From positions 7,651,176 to 7,715,175 of the forward strand of contig OZ023187.1 of assembly GCA_963995505.1 (NCBI GenBank): a stretch of 64,000 bases of DNA, written 5' to 3'. The notes beneath the pieces were generated by a model, which was not told the origin of the DNA, searched no databases, and saw only the letters and a program-made list of their open reading frames with translations. The number at the start of each line of letters is the position of its first letter. Position 1 is the first letter of the stretch. Origin of the DNA: Hypericum androsaemum. Its lineage: Eukaryota > Streptophyta > Magnoliopsida > Malpighiales > Hypericaceae. A program made the position numbers and the translations under genes. Below, in pieces: positions 21,748-32,260 of this stretch.

Positions 21748-24700
21748 ATGTCGATTGCTTCCAAATCCATTATCGCCGAGCTCAATAAGGATTTAAAGCT
21801 CAATGGTGATAATTATGATAACTGGAGTATGAAAATCCAGTATGTGCTTGAAGAACAAGAAGTGCTTGAGACCATAAGTAAAATTATGGTTGAACCTGAA
21901 ACTGGCAACACCTCCCAGCATAGGCGTGATTTAGACGCCTACACAGTTTGGAAAAAGAAAAATTCTACTGCTCGACTCATCTTACTAAGTGCCATGATGG
22001 ATGACATCACAAGGCAATTTCGTATGTTTGAAAATGCCAAAGGCCTGTGGGATGCACTTAAAGAAAGATTCGGGAAGCTTTCTGTTTCGAAGCTGCGAGC
22101 TTTGACTATTAGGTTTGATACCTACAAAAAGCGTCCTGATCATTCGATGAAAACACATCTTAGGCAGATGTCAAATATGATCAGTGGGCTAGCTGAGGCT
22201 GGCCACGTACTTAGTAACGAGCAGCAAATCCAAGCTGTCATTCGTTCCCTGCCTTCAAACTGGGAACACATGAAAATGACTCTTACCCATGCTGATAATG
22301 TTACGACATTTGATGACATGGCCCGTCACCTTGAGCTAGAAGAGGATCGCCTCCTAGCAATCAAAGTCCACCCAGAAGCACATGTGATTGGGTCTAGCTT
22401 CAGAGGAAGCAAGAGACAGATGGGCCGAAAGAGCAAAGGTAAGAAGAGCTGGGCCAACAAGAAAAAGAAAGCTGAAACTTCTGGAATTAATGAGAATAAT
22501 TCTGGAAAGAAGAAACAACGAAAGTACAACATTTTAAAAGTAAAATGTTTCAACTGTCAACAGAAGGGTCACTTTGCAAAAGACTGCAAAGAGAAAAAGA
22601 AGGTACATCTTGTTCACTCATATGTGAGTAAATTATATGTATCCAGTACTATTCTTCTAACTGAAAGTCATCCTATGTGGGTGATTGATTCAGGAGCGAC
22701 AGACCATGTGACAAAGGACCGTGGTACTTTTGTTGAATTTCGACGACTACCAGTTGGAGCAAAATCTATCTATGTTGGCAATAACGCACGCGTAAATGTC
22801 AACGGGATAGGAACATGTAGTCTGAGCCTGCGTGAAGGACGCACCCTACTACTACATGATGTATTATATGCTCCAGAGATTCGTCGGAATTTAATTTCTG
22901 TTTCAGCTTTAATGTCTCTTGGATTTCGTTGGGTGTTTGAGAATAATTCTGTTCAGTTATTTTTGGAACATGTTTTCTACGGTTCTGGTTTTAAATCAGA
23001 TGGTTTTTTAATCATGAATGTTGATCTTTGTGATTTACCTGATTCGAGTTTTTCCTTTGCCACTTCTTCACACACATCTCAAGATGATGTTGTACTGTGG
23101 CATTCTAGACTGAGCCATATTGGTCAAGATCGCTTGAATCGTCTAGCTAAGGCAGGATTGTTGGGTAATCTAGAAAAGGCTATATTACCTACTTGCGAAT
23201 GTTGTCTAGAAGGAAAACTGACAAGAAAACCATTTGGAAAGGGAACTAGAGCCAATGATCTATTGCAATTAGTCCATTCTGACATCTGTGGTCCAATGAA
23301 TGTGAGGGCTAGACGTGGAGCATACTATTTCATCACCTTTATAGATGACTATAGTAGATTTGGTCAAATCTATTTGATTTCTCACAAATCTGAAGCAATA
23401 AGTTGTTTCAAGATATTTATGAATTATGCTGAGAATCAACTAGATCGAAAGATTAAGGCTTTACGAACTGATCGTGGTCGCGAGTATCTTTCTGATAAAT
23501 TTAACGCTCTGTGTCAAGAAAAAGGAATTGAACATCAGTTGTCCATTCCTTATACACCTCAACAAAATGGGGTAGCAGAAAGAAGGAATAGAACCCTTCT
23601 TGACATGGTTAGATCTATGATGGCGGAGGCAAATTTGCCTATATCCTTTTATGGAGATGCGCTCCTTACCGCTACATATGTTCTAAATCGTGTCCCCTCT
23701 AAGTCTGTCACTACCACCCCTTACGAAATGTGGACAGGTCGGAAACCTGATCTGAGCTACTTAAGGCCATGGGGGTGTGCATCTTACGTCCATACTACCT
23801 CGAGTACATACGGTAAATTAGGACCGAGAGGTAAAAAGAGTATTTTTATAAGATACTCTGAAGTATCAAAAGGCTACGTGTTCGTGGGCGAACTAGAAAA
23901 TGGACAAGTGACAGAATTTGAATCACGAGATGTCACATTCTTGGAAAAAGATTTTCCAAAATTGGGAGAGGTGAGTCATGATCTTGCCTTATATGAAGTT
24001 ATTGAGCCAGAATCATCTGGATCACTCCATCCGAGTGGGAGAATTGTGGAGGAGGAAAATCAAGTTTTTTCATCTCCAATTGATCCGGAAGTTCATGATC
24101 CAAATGATCAACATCTTAGTGGGAGTACTATTCCGATCTCCAGTGGGAGTATGGATTTTCCTCCCAGTGGGAGTACGATTCCAGGTTATGATGAATACAT
24201 GAGAGATGTTTATCAAAATCGAGAAAATCGTAGAACTAAAAGACCTAGCATTCCACGCCGACGATTTGAGATTGAAGGTGCTGCAAATGCTTTCTTGGTA
24301 TCATTAAGAAAATATGGTGGTCCAAGTGAGATTCTTTTAGCTATCCTACAAGATGAAGATGAACCTACAAATATTTCTGACGCTCTATCATCTCCCGAAA
24401 AGAATGAATGGGGTAAAGCAATGGAGGAAGAGATGGCTTCCATGAGGAAAAACCAAGTATGGGAACTGGCTGACCTACCTAACGGACGTAGGGCAATTGG
24501 GAATAAATGGATTCTCAAAATTAAGCGTAAAGCAAACGGAAGTATCGAAAGGTACAAAGCTCGCTTAGTTGCCCAAGGATTTAGACAACAGGAAGGAGTT
24601 GACTATGAGGAGACCTTTGCTCCTGTTGTTAGATTCACGTCCATTAGGATTATTCTGGCTATGGTGGCAAATTTAAACCTTGAGTTACATCAAATGGATG

Positions 24701-25923
24701 TTAAAACTGCATTTCTCAATGGAGAATTGGATGAAGAGATCTATATGGTCCAGCCAGAGGGCTACATCCAAAAAGGCAGCGAACATATGGTTTGCAAATT
24801 GAAACGATCAATTTATGGCCTTAAGCAGTCTTCTAGACAATGGTATATTCGTTTTCATAATACGATCATGTCGTATGACTTTAAAATGATAGACGAAGAT
24901 CATTGTGTCTATATTAAGCACTCAGGTAAGAAGTTTGTCATAATTACGTTATACGTTGATGACATTCTAATAGCTGGAAATGATATGGGATATCTAATCG
25001 AGCTCAAAGCTTGGTTTTCGTCCAACTTTGAAATGAAAGATATGGGAGAAGCTGATTATATACTCGGGGTTAAGATCACGAGGAATCGTTCGAAGAGGTT
25101 ATTATCTCTTTCACAAGAGACCTATATCCGCAAAGTAGTAGAACGATTCAATTGTAATGATAGTAATCCCAAATATGTCCCAATTGTTAAAGGTCACCAT
25201 CTCAGTAAAGACATGTGTCCTAAAACAGCTCAGCAGGAGAGGGATATGATGAAAATCCCTTATGCCAATGCGGTTGGTTGTCTCATGTATGCAATGTTGT
25301 GTACAAGACCAGATATTTGCTATGCTGTTGGGATAGCGAGCAGATACCAGTCTAATCCAGGTATTGCACATTGGAAAGCAGTCAAGGGAATCATGAAATA
25401 CTTGAATACGACTGCAGAATACTCACTGTGTTATCAAGGTCAAGACCTGAAATTGAGAGGTTACACCGATGCTGATTGGGGTGGTGATGTGGACGAGAAG
25501 AAATCCACATCTGGATATGTCTTCTTGCTTGGCGGGGGTGCTATTTCATGGAGTAGCAAGAAACAGACGTGTGTCTCCCTATCAACTATGGAAGCTGAAT
25601 ATGTAGCTTCTGCAGCTGCTGTGCAAGAGGCAGTATGGTTGAAGAGATTCTTGAGCCATTTATTCCTAACCGACTCAAAAGAACCAGTGAGCTTATTTTG
25701 CGATAATCAAGCATCGATAGCTTTTGCTAAAGATCCTAGGTATCATAGCAGAGCAAAGCATATCGATATCAAATATCACTTTGTTAGGGATATGGTTGCG
25801 TGTAAGGAGGTGAGCATAAAACACATATCTACACAAGATATGGTCGCAGACCCAATGACAAAGGGTGTTGTTAGAGATGTGTTTGAGAAACATGTCAAAT
25901 CCCTGGGTTTGCGAAAGTTTTAG
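21748..25923 (+). CDS. Ty1/copia gag-pol polyprotein (1391 aa)
   Basis: Domain order is copia type. The gag region opens with LNGDNYDNWSMKIQ (UBN2-like). A CCHC knuckle CFNCQQKGHFAKDC starts at residue 267. The aspartic protease motif WVIDSGATDH has its Asp at residue 314. The integrase starts with a GAG-pre-integrase HSRLSH at about 452 and continues with the DDE core (FIDDYSR at about 531, LRTDRGREY, PQQNGVAERRNRT). Reverse transcriptase carries QMDVKTAFLNG and YVDD at 1069-1072. RNase H carries YTDADWGG at about 1239 and STMEAEYVA. No stop or frameshift interrupts it, so the element may still be able to make its own machinery. The polyprotein would assemble a cytoplasmic particle, reverse-transcribe the RNA and integrate the cDNA. 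Confidence 0.96.
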   Translation: MSIASKSIIAELNKDLKLNGDNYDNWSMKIQYVLEEQEVLETISKIMVEPETGNTSQHRRDLDAYTVWKKKNSTARLILLSAMMDDITRQFRMFENAKGLWDALKERFGKLSVSKLRALTIRFDTYKKRPDHSMKTHLRQMSNMISGLAEAGHVLSNEQQIQAVIRSLPSNWEHMKMTLTHADNVTTFDDMARHLELEEDRLLAIKVHPEAHVIGSSFRGSKRQMGRKSKGKKSWANKKKKAETSGINENNSGKKKQRKYNILKVKCFNCQQKGHFAKDCKEKKKVHLVHSYVSKLYVSSTILLTESHPMWVIDSGATDHVTKDRGTFVEFRRLPVGAKSIYVGNNARVNVNGIGTCSLSLREGRTLLLHDVLYAPEIRRNLISVSALMSLGFRWVFENNSVQLFLEHVFYGSGFKSDGFLIMNVDLCDLPDSSFSFATSSHTSQDDVVLWHSRLSHIGQDRLNRLAKAGLLGNLEKAILPTCECCLEGKLTRKPFGKGTRANDLLQLVHSDICGPMNVRARRGAYYFITFIDDYSRFGQIYLISHKSEAISCFKIFMNYAENQLDRKIKALRTDRGREYLSDKFNALCQEKGIEHQLSIPYTPQQNGVAERRNRTLLDMVRSMMAEANLPISFYGDALLTATYVLNRVPSKSVTTTPYEMWTGRKPDLSYLRPWGCASYVHTTSSTYGKLGPRGKKSIFIRYSEVSKGYVFVGELENGQVTEFESRDVTFLEKDFPKLGEVSHDLALYEVIEPESSGSLHPSGRIVEEENQVFSSPIDPEVHDPNDQHLSGSTIPISSGSMDFPPSGSTIPGYDEYMRDVYQNRENRRTKRPSIPRRRFEIEGAANAFLVSLRKYGGPSEILLAILQDEDEPTNISDALSSPEKNEWGKAMEEEMASMRKNQVWELADLPNGRRAIGNKWILKIKRKANGSIERYKARLVAQGFRQQEGVDYEETFAPVVRFTSIRIILAMVANLNLELHQMDVKTAFLNGELDEEIYMVQPEGYIQKGSEHMVCKLKRSIYGLKQSSRQWYIRFHNTIMSYDFKMIDEDHCVYIKHSGKKFVIITLYVDDILIAGNDMGYLIELKAWFSSNFEMKDMGEADYILGVKITRNRSKRLLSLSQETYIRKVVERFNCNDSNPKYVPIVKGHHLSKDMCPKTAQQERDMMKIPYANAVGCLMYAMLCTRPDICYAVGIASRYQSNPGIAHWKAVKGIMKYLNTTAEYSLCYQGQDLKLRGYTDADWGGDVDEKKSTSGYVFLLGGGAISWSSKKQTCVSLSTMEAEYVASAAAVQEAVWLKRFLSHLFLTDSKEPVSLFCDNQASIAFAKDPRYHSRAKHIDIKYHFVRDMVACKEVSIKHISTQDMVADPMTKGVVRDVFEKHVKSLGLRKF

Positions 25924-26996
25924 TGTTTTGTGCTCATATTGTAAAGAATTTGTTGTTCAATATAATGTTGTTTTCAGCAATACGTGTTGTGTGAATGTTA
26001 TGTAGGGTAACATTTACTAATGCATGTCGGACAGAAAAGTAGCCCACTCACACGGGTGTTTACCTCAGTGGGAGTCATGAGTTGATTCTTGATTGAGATG
26101 AGGCATGTTTTAGAACATTCTTAAATATCGAGTGCCTGTTCTAAAACAAGAGTGCTGTCTTGCTTAACTACAAGAGTAGTCTTGTTAAAGCGCAAGATTA
26201 TAAGTAAGCAATAGTTGCTACATTAAATGAGTTCTTGGAACTTATTGGATTATATGGGATCCAATGGTAAGATGTAAGTGGAACTTACCATAATTCTGTC
26301 TAGATAGCCTAGAGTAGTCTTTGTGTAGACTAAAGCTGTTGTTTGTAAACATCGAAGCTGATGCTCTAGTATGGTGTTATTTGCGAAAGACATGTGCTCC
26401 TTTAACAGGAAAGAATACCATAGCACATGAATAGTGTCATGTGTGCTCTTCGACCAATGGATGGGAAATCAATTTTATTATTTAGTGATTTCAGTTTCCC
26501 TGGTGTGAGACCAACTCCGAAAACTATGGTTTCCGGAACTCTACCCTTAAGATCCTAAATATATTTTGGAAATATGATTCAGTGCTGCTAGCTTGGAAAG
26601 TCTTTAAAGGGTCATGTTTGATTCGACCTGGCAAGGCTGACTGGAAAAGCAGGCTGGATCATGATAGAAAAAATATTGTTAAGGGAGAAGGTTCTTTATT
26701 GATCACATTCGAAAAGCTTCGTGGTTCACTGGTGCACCTATTGTATTGAGAGCAATACAATAGTGAACACGAATAGATTGTTTCAGAAATCACATGTGGA
26801 AACAAAGAATGTGAGATGAGACCTAGGGTAAGGCATACTTTACGTAATGGAGGTATCGAGATGCTATCATTCAAGTGGCCGAAATGTGCTCTTGAGTTTA
26901 GCTACGTGCACTCGATGTATGCTGGTCGCACGAAATATTTGCCTATTACGATAAGAGAAAACATTGAATATGTTCAATCATGTGTGAGTGGGAGAT
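25924..26996 (+). other. Copia 3' untranslated segment
   Basis: About 1.07 kb between the polyprotein stop and the right LTR, without a coding frame of note. It ends in the purine-rich GTGAGTGGGAGA that should prime plus-strand synthesis. Confidence 0.7.
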
Positions 26997-27466
26997 TGTT
27001 GGAATTCCACCTTGTCCACCCATGATTCTCCATTAGTGGAGAAGCCACTTATGAGTGCTTTGGCACATAAAATAATACACCACCATAGTAGTGGGATTGT
27101 AGGTGAATCCTCTTCCTTTAAATGTGAGGAGGAAGAGGAGAAGTGGTAGGGGGAAGAAAATGAACGGACACACAAGAGAAGGATTGGGGATTAATACTTG
27201 ATTAATCCCTGAATTCTCGATTTATCTCCAAGGCAAATAGAGGTCGTGGAAATTGTTCTTGACTCCGACATACCGTGAGCAAGAACCGACCGGTGACAAG
27301 AATCCGTTACGCTCCTGTGGATAACTGCGCTACAACAAGTAAGTGTGTTTACATTTTAACGAATTCATTCGTGAATTTATTTAACGTTAATTTGATTCGA
27401 TTTCTAGATTGTAATTTGTTATAATCCACGTTATATATATGCGTATGTAATATGTAGAAATCTTCA
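26997..27466 (+). repeat. Right LTR
   Basis: 470 bp, identical to the left LTR except at one position. It is followed by the target duplication CTATC. Confidence 0.95.
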
Positions 27467-27486
27467 CTATCTAAACAAATGCAACC

Positions 27487-27991
27487 ATGTTTTTTTTATA
27501 GGATGCGTGGGGGTTTTTAGCGTGGAGTAAAAATTAGTATGTTTTATGATGATTTTAAAATTTTAAAATGAGTGAGGTATATTTTATTAATTTTATGTGT
27601 CATTTGAGATATAAGTTGATATTAAAGATCCAATCTCTTGGTACATTATACAAGATCGATGGTCAGTCGGACGTGTTTTCAGACCATGCCACTTGTACAT
27701 CGGCATTTATGTCGAGGAATAAAGAACACAGCTTCTACCTAAAAAATAAGAAAAGCTCCTGATTTCCTCTGTTCGGATTCAGTAGGGTATCAAATTATTA
27801 TATTTATAGACATGATTTTTAATGACTGTCAAATTTATAGACATAATTTTTAATAAAATCTAATAATCTAAACAAAATATCTTCCGTAATGATAACTTTT
27901 ATATTATTCTCATTCAATCCAAAACCGATTTCATATGAATGTTAAAAAGCTGCCTCATCTTCTCGAAGCTTTCGACTGAGGAAACAACACC
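27487..27991. promoter_or_regulatory. Upstream region of the FAP3-like gene
   Basis: AT-rich, with no gene. The copia insertion lies only about 0.5 kb before the FAP3-like start codon, so the right LTR could influence its transcription. Confidence 0.4.
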
Positions 27992-29784
27992 ATGTTGGGA
28001 ACAGGTTCAAGTCTCCTCATACCAATGTCTTCTTCTTCTACACATCCCACGCTCCGCAGTATACCAACAAGATCTCCACGCCCACTTCACAGAGACCGTC
28101 TCTCCTCCTTGCACCTGCCCTTGCTCCACACCCAGAAAGGAAGTGCCACTCTAATCCATCTCAGGGTTAAAGCTGCCTCTTCATCCTCTGCTGGTAAAGT
28201 TCTAGCAAGTGGGGCCCCACAATCTTAATTCCATTGCATGTTTCGAAAAAAAGTGCATTCTTTTCTTTTTCAATGGACTGTGTCTGGTTCTAGTTGGATG
28301 CATAAGGAGGAAGGCCTGATTTTGGGTCAGAATTCTGGGTCGGATGCTGCTCGTATTTGTTGGAGACAATCCCATATGGAAAGTTGCTAGTTGGTTGGGC
28401 TGGTTTATAAGCGTGGAACGTCGTCCACCTACTCATTGCCTCTTTATGGTTTTGAGTTGGATACGGAGATACCTATGGTTGTGAGACTTGTACTTTCTTG
28501 AAGTTTGAACTCTTGCAAGCAGCAGGGGTAATAGGACATAATTTTAAGGGCTCTCGAGCATGCAATAGCGTTGTCGAGTTAATTTCAGGAGAGGAAAATA
28601 TCTGTGGCCAGGTCCTGTATCTCAGAAGCCCAGTTGTCTTTTCTCTGCACTTGAAGGAAATGTCTTAGCATGTAGTAGTTATCGGCTTCGGTTTAGTTTG
28701 TCTGTGGTTCTGCTGTCTTTGTATCTTCCTCTTTCATCTTACTGGTGCGAGTTTTCGGATGGTCATTCCTTTCGATCCGTGTTGCAGTTGGAAATGCAGA
28801 TTATGCAGAGGAGCCTGCAACTAATGTGAAGTTCCAGACATCTTTAAATTTACCTGGCTGCTCCGGTTCTCTCTCATTGCTTGGAACTGGTGAGCTCGTT
28901 TGGAACTTGGGACTTTTAGAACACTGATTTCCACCATTTCACCAACTTTGAATTTAACAACAACCACTTGCCGAACCAGCTTTCTTATTGCCGACATCTC
29001 ATTCAGCTGCATCGCGAAAGATGACCAATTAGTCTGACATAATTTTTTTTTATCTACTTTGTAAACATAATGGTTGACATTGAACTCAGGATTCCGAGAG
29101 AAGGTCTTTGCAATCATCGGTGTCAAGGTCTATGCTGCTGGGTTTTATGTTAACCCGTCTATCTTGAGTAGCTTGGATGCTTGGAAAGGAAAATCTGCTT
29201 CAGAGATCCAAGCGAATTCATCTCTGTTCACGTCAATTTTTGAGGGTAAGAGATGTCATTGGACAACTACTGATCCTGAAGAACTATCACTCGTTATATT
29301 ATTTATTTCTTCCTTGAATATGCAGCTCCTTCGGAAAAGTCAATGCAAATTGTTCTGGTAAGAGATGTTGATGGAAAAACTTTCTGGGATGCGTTGGACG
29401 AGGCCATCTCTCCAAGAATAAAGGCTCCTGACTCAGCTGATAAATCTGCTCTGTCTAAATTCCGGAGCATCTTCCAAGGCCGATCTCTGAAGAAAGGAAC
29501 TTTCATTTTTCTGACATGGTTGAATCCCTCCGAAATGCTAGTAAGCAAAACCGACGCCAAAACGCTACAAAGCGAATTAACTTGCTTCTGTCCTAACATG
29601 ACGTTATTTTCTTGCAATTCTTCAGGTTTCTGTTTCATCAGACGGCATGCCCTCAGGTGTAGATGCTAACATATTGTCATCAAATGTGACACTTGCCCTC
29701 TATGATGTGTTTCTGGGTGATGGTCCAGTGTCTCCTTCCTTGAAAGCGTCGGTTGCCTCTGGCCTGGCATCTGTACTCAAGTGA
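27992..29784 (+). CDS. FAP3: Chloroplast fatty-acid-binding protein, chalcone-isomerase fold (FAP3-like)
   Basis: Five exons: 27992-28193, 28788-28889, 29090-29245, 29326-29540 and 29626-29784. All borders are GT/AG and the joined frame is open (834 bases, 277 residues). Residues 1-67 are rich in Ser, Arg and Pro and look like a plastid transit peptide (start [16 protein letters not shown]). The mature part carries the chalcone-isomerase-like fold: [60 protein letters not shown] and [19 protein letters not shown]. These match the FAP group, which binds fatty acids in the stroma and has no isomerase activity. The gene is convergent with the kinase gene, 0.7 kb apart. The start is the first ATG of exon 1. 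I saw no lesion. Confidence 0.87.
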
Positions 29785-30492
29785 CTGTGATGTTCCAGAT
29801 ATTAAGTCTTTCACATCTTTCTGTATGTTCACCTCTTCAAGTTCATGTCCATGTTATGTCAAATGCGTATGAGAACAATTCGTACCATAAGCGGAATGTA
29901 GCAGGTTGTAGGATATCGTCTTTTTGATGATGGTTGTATGATTGACAATTATGTAAGAGAGGGAGTTAATCCAACAGTGTTATCTAACCATGGTGCAAGT
30001 ATTCGTGATATCGGGAATCCTGGCACGTGACTTTCTATTGTGTGTTGTAGACTTCAGTTATGTTTAATAACAGGTTGCAGTCCCAGTTTTTGGTGTACCC
30101 GAATACGGGAAGAATCCGGGATGCAACACCAGTACAACGTCTGCTAAAGCTGAGGTAAGATGTATGTTCGGTTTCATGTTTAGAATTTAATGTGACTTGT
30201 TAATATCAACAGACATGAAAATAAATTTGGAATCCTTACCAGGAAAGCATCCTCACGCATTACATTCAGAAACAACTGCATATATATGCTGGCTAGATTT
30301 CTCTTATCTGAGGTATTTGAACCATGACAAGTTCGTCTTATCTGTAGCGGGACGATATTTCATGCTGATTCATAAAGATTAAGAACTACTTAACCAATTT
30401 TCTGCTGGTATGTCATGCTTAGACTGTAGAGGAAATTAATTTCATTGCACAGAACTGAAAGGTTTGGATATTCCTAACAAGAATGGAGAAAT
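29785..30492. other. Convergent intergenic region with an orphan exon-like stretch
   Basis: This holds the 3' ends of the two convergent genes. At 30075-30154, AG|...|GT borders enclose an open reading VAVPVFGVPEYGKNPG that resembles an isolated exon; I could not attach it to a gene. No other coding signal. Confidence 0.35.
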
Positions 30493-31901
30493 TTATAGAT
30501 CATTTACATACTTGTCTGAACGTACTTCCTCAAGCATCTTAACAATTTCAGCCATTGTGGGTCGCTTCGACGGCTCAGGTTCAAGGCACAAAAATGCAAT
30601 CCTGAATACGTTGTTAACCTCGTGAATCGGGGGGCTCTTTAATCTACTGTCCACCACATACTCTTCCCTCTTATCATCAACCACTGCCTTCACCTGTTCC
30701 AAAATTGTCATGACCATAAATCATGCATCAACCAATGCGAATTGTTCTGGTAAGAGAGTTGTGGGAATTACCCATGTCACAAGGTTTGTTCCTTCCTCAA
30801 AGAATGCTTCATCTGTTGGTTTTTTCCCGGTTAAAAGTTCCAGCAGTACTACTCCAAAGCTGTAGACATCTCCTTTTGCTGTCGCCTTTCCGGTATCAAA
30901 GTATTCTGAGGAGGAGCACAGAATTAAGCTATATAAGGTGATGAACCCAACAGGTAAGATCTGGACTTTGTATAATCTGTTGCTTTGAATACCAGGGGCC
31001 AAGTATCCGAATGTCCCGGCTACAAAAGTAGATACATGAGTCTTGTCAGGTTCCATCAGTGTTGCCAACCCGAAATCTGAAACCCGGGCTTCCATGTTGC
31101 GATCCAGCAAGATGTTACTGGTCTTGATGTCTCTGTGGATAATGTGAGGGATGCAATCATGATGTAGATATGCTATTCCTCTTGCAGCTCCCAATGCTAT
31201 AACGTATCTCGCTTGCCAATCCAAAGGCTCCTCGTCCGGTGATTTTCCTGCATCACAACGCTATGCGAGTGTGAAGGAGGAGAAGAATATAAGAGGTACG
31301 CGTTCAGATATGCTTTTTTCTTTTAAGTTTCAGCTCATATCAAATCTAACAGCTGAATTACCACGCAGGAATGTATCCAGGCTTCCGTTGGGCATAAGCT
31401 CGTAGATGAGAAGATTGTAGTTGGGAGCAGTGTAATATCCATGAAGTGTGACTATATTCCGGTGCTTGATATCCCCCATAGCCTCCAACTCTCTCTCGAA
31501 ACCGCGATCCCTCTCTGCACTTCCCCGGCTCAACCTTTTGACAGCAAAGGCTGTGGACTCGTTTAATGCCAATCGGTATACCGTTCCATACCCACCAGAG
31601 CCAATGATGTCCCTGTTGTTCAGCTTCAAGGTCTTCTTCAGAAGCGCATCAGATGTAAGCGATTGCATCGTTGCAGACTTGAACATTACCATCTTCCCAC
31701 CTGCAAGTTCTTGGTAAGGCCCCTATTCCTAGACTCAAATGTAGTGTTCTTCTTTCAATACATACCTGAGAAACCGTCTTCGTAAACAGCATGCTTTCTT
31801 TTCCACCGCTTGTAGAGCAGGACGGAAATGATTATCTTCGAGGCGATAAAAGCGACTGCACAGATGGTAATGTAGAACGCTATGATCTGCGATTTGGCCA
31901 T
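30493..31901 (-). CDS. Short receptor-like Ser/Thr kinase, At1g78530-like
   Basis: Five exons on the minus strand: 31901-31766, 31700-31362, 31247-30993, 30905-30772 and 30693-30493. All have GT/AG borders and form one open frame of 354 residues, close to the 355 of the Arabidopsis relative. It starts [20 protein letters not shown], a signal-anchor or transmembrane helix at about 7-28, followed by basic YKRWKRKH. There is no extracellular leucine-rich domain. Kinase motifs are GSGGYGTVY (79-87), K100 in AVKRL, HRD 196-198, DFG 216-218 and the activation segment [11 protein letters not shown]. It is therefore expected to be an active membrane-anchored kinase with its catalytic domain in the cytosol. 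A leader exon ending CTCCAAG|GTAAGG near 32182 and an acceptor just before the start codon indicate an intron in the 5' UTR. Confidence 0.9.
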
Positions 31902-32260
31902 CCAGAGATGTCTGCAGATAATGGAAGAGGAAACAGAATCCTATGTCACTGCATAAACAACCAATACCGAGCAGCAAAGATACAGCCCGAACCCGAAGTC
32001 TGACTCAAGTGGTAAATGGTGGGATGGAGATTCAGGATCAGAGTCTACGATCATAGTCCAAAGTAAAGATCTACTTATCGAAAAAAGGGAAAAGTACATT
32101 GGCATTACTTTTTTTTTTAGGGGTTCATTGGCATATACTTGGAACCAGATGCAGAGGAAGGAAAAGATGATGGATGTCCTTACCTTGGAGAGTTGAAGTG
32201 AACTGTTGGGGCTCTCTTCTTGAAGATGGTCAGCACCTAAACCATAATGAAGCACAACAA
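31902..32260 (-). promoter_or_regulatory. 5' UTR exon and intron of the kinase gene
   Basis: On the minus strand, a donor AAG|GTAAGG near 32182 and the acceptor TGCAG at about 31916, some 11 bases before the ATG, define a leader intron. No upstream reading frame extends the protein. Confidence 0.45.

Larger units (their letters stand above)
18908..27466 (+). mobile_element. Complete, young Ty1/copia LTR retrotransposon (8559 bp)
   Basis: Two 470-bp LTRs (18908-19377, 26997-27466) begin TGTTGGAATTCC and end AATCTTCA. Compared base by base they differ at one position (A in the left, G in the right, inside GAGGARGAAGAGG). A 5-bp target duplication CTATC flanks the element (18903-18907, 27467-27471). 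A primer-binding site TGGTATCAGAGCTTG follows the left LTR, and a purine-rich tract GAGTGGGAGA precedes the right LTR. The polyprotein frame is uninterrupted. At 8.6 kb it is much longer than the usual ~5 kb copia, because of a 2.4-kb leader with extra ORF and a 1.1-kb segment after the polyprotein. Confidence 0.95.
18304..27486. mobile_element. Possible MITE split by the copia insertion
   Basis: GGGCTGCGTTTGGTACATC begins at 18304. On the far side of the copia element, 27472-27486 read inward gives GGTTGCATTTGTTTAG. With the copia (18908-27466) and its CTATC duplication removed, a unit of about 0.62 kb remains with imperfect inverted ends of the type seen in small PIF/Harbinger or hAT elements. 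No convincing target duplication was found. Confidence 0.3.

Noticed and set aside
26659..27175. ORFs in the copia 3' segment and LTR as extra retroelement genes
   Set aside because: Short, without domains, and the LTR frame recurs only because the LTR is duplicated.
30075..30154. Exon-like stretch VAVPVFGVPEYGKNPG as a RIN4/NOI-type gene
   Set aside because: The NOI signature (P-x-FG-x-W) is incomplete and no neighbouring exons were found.
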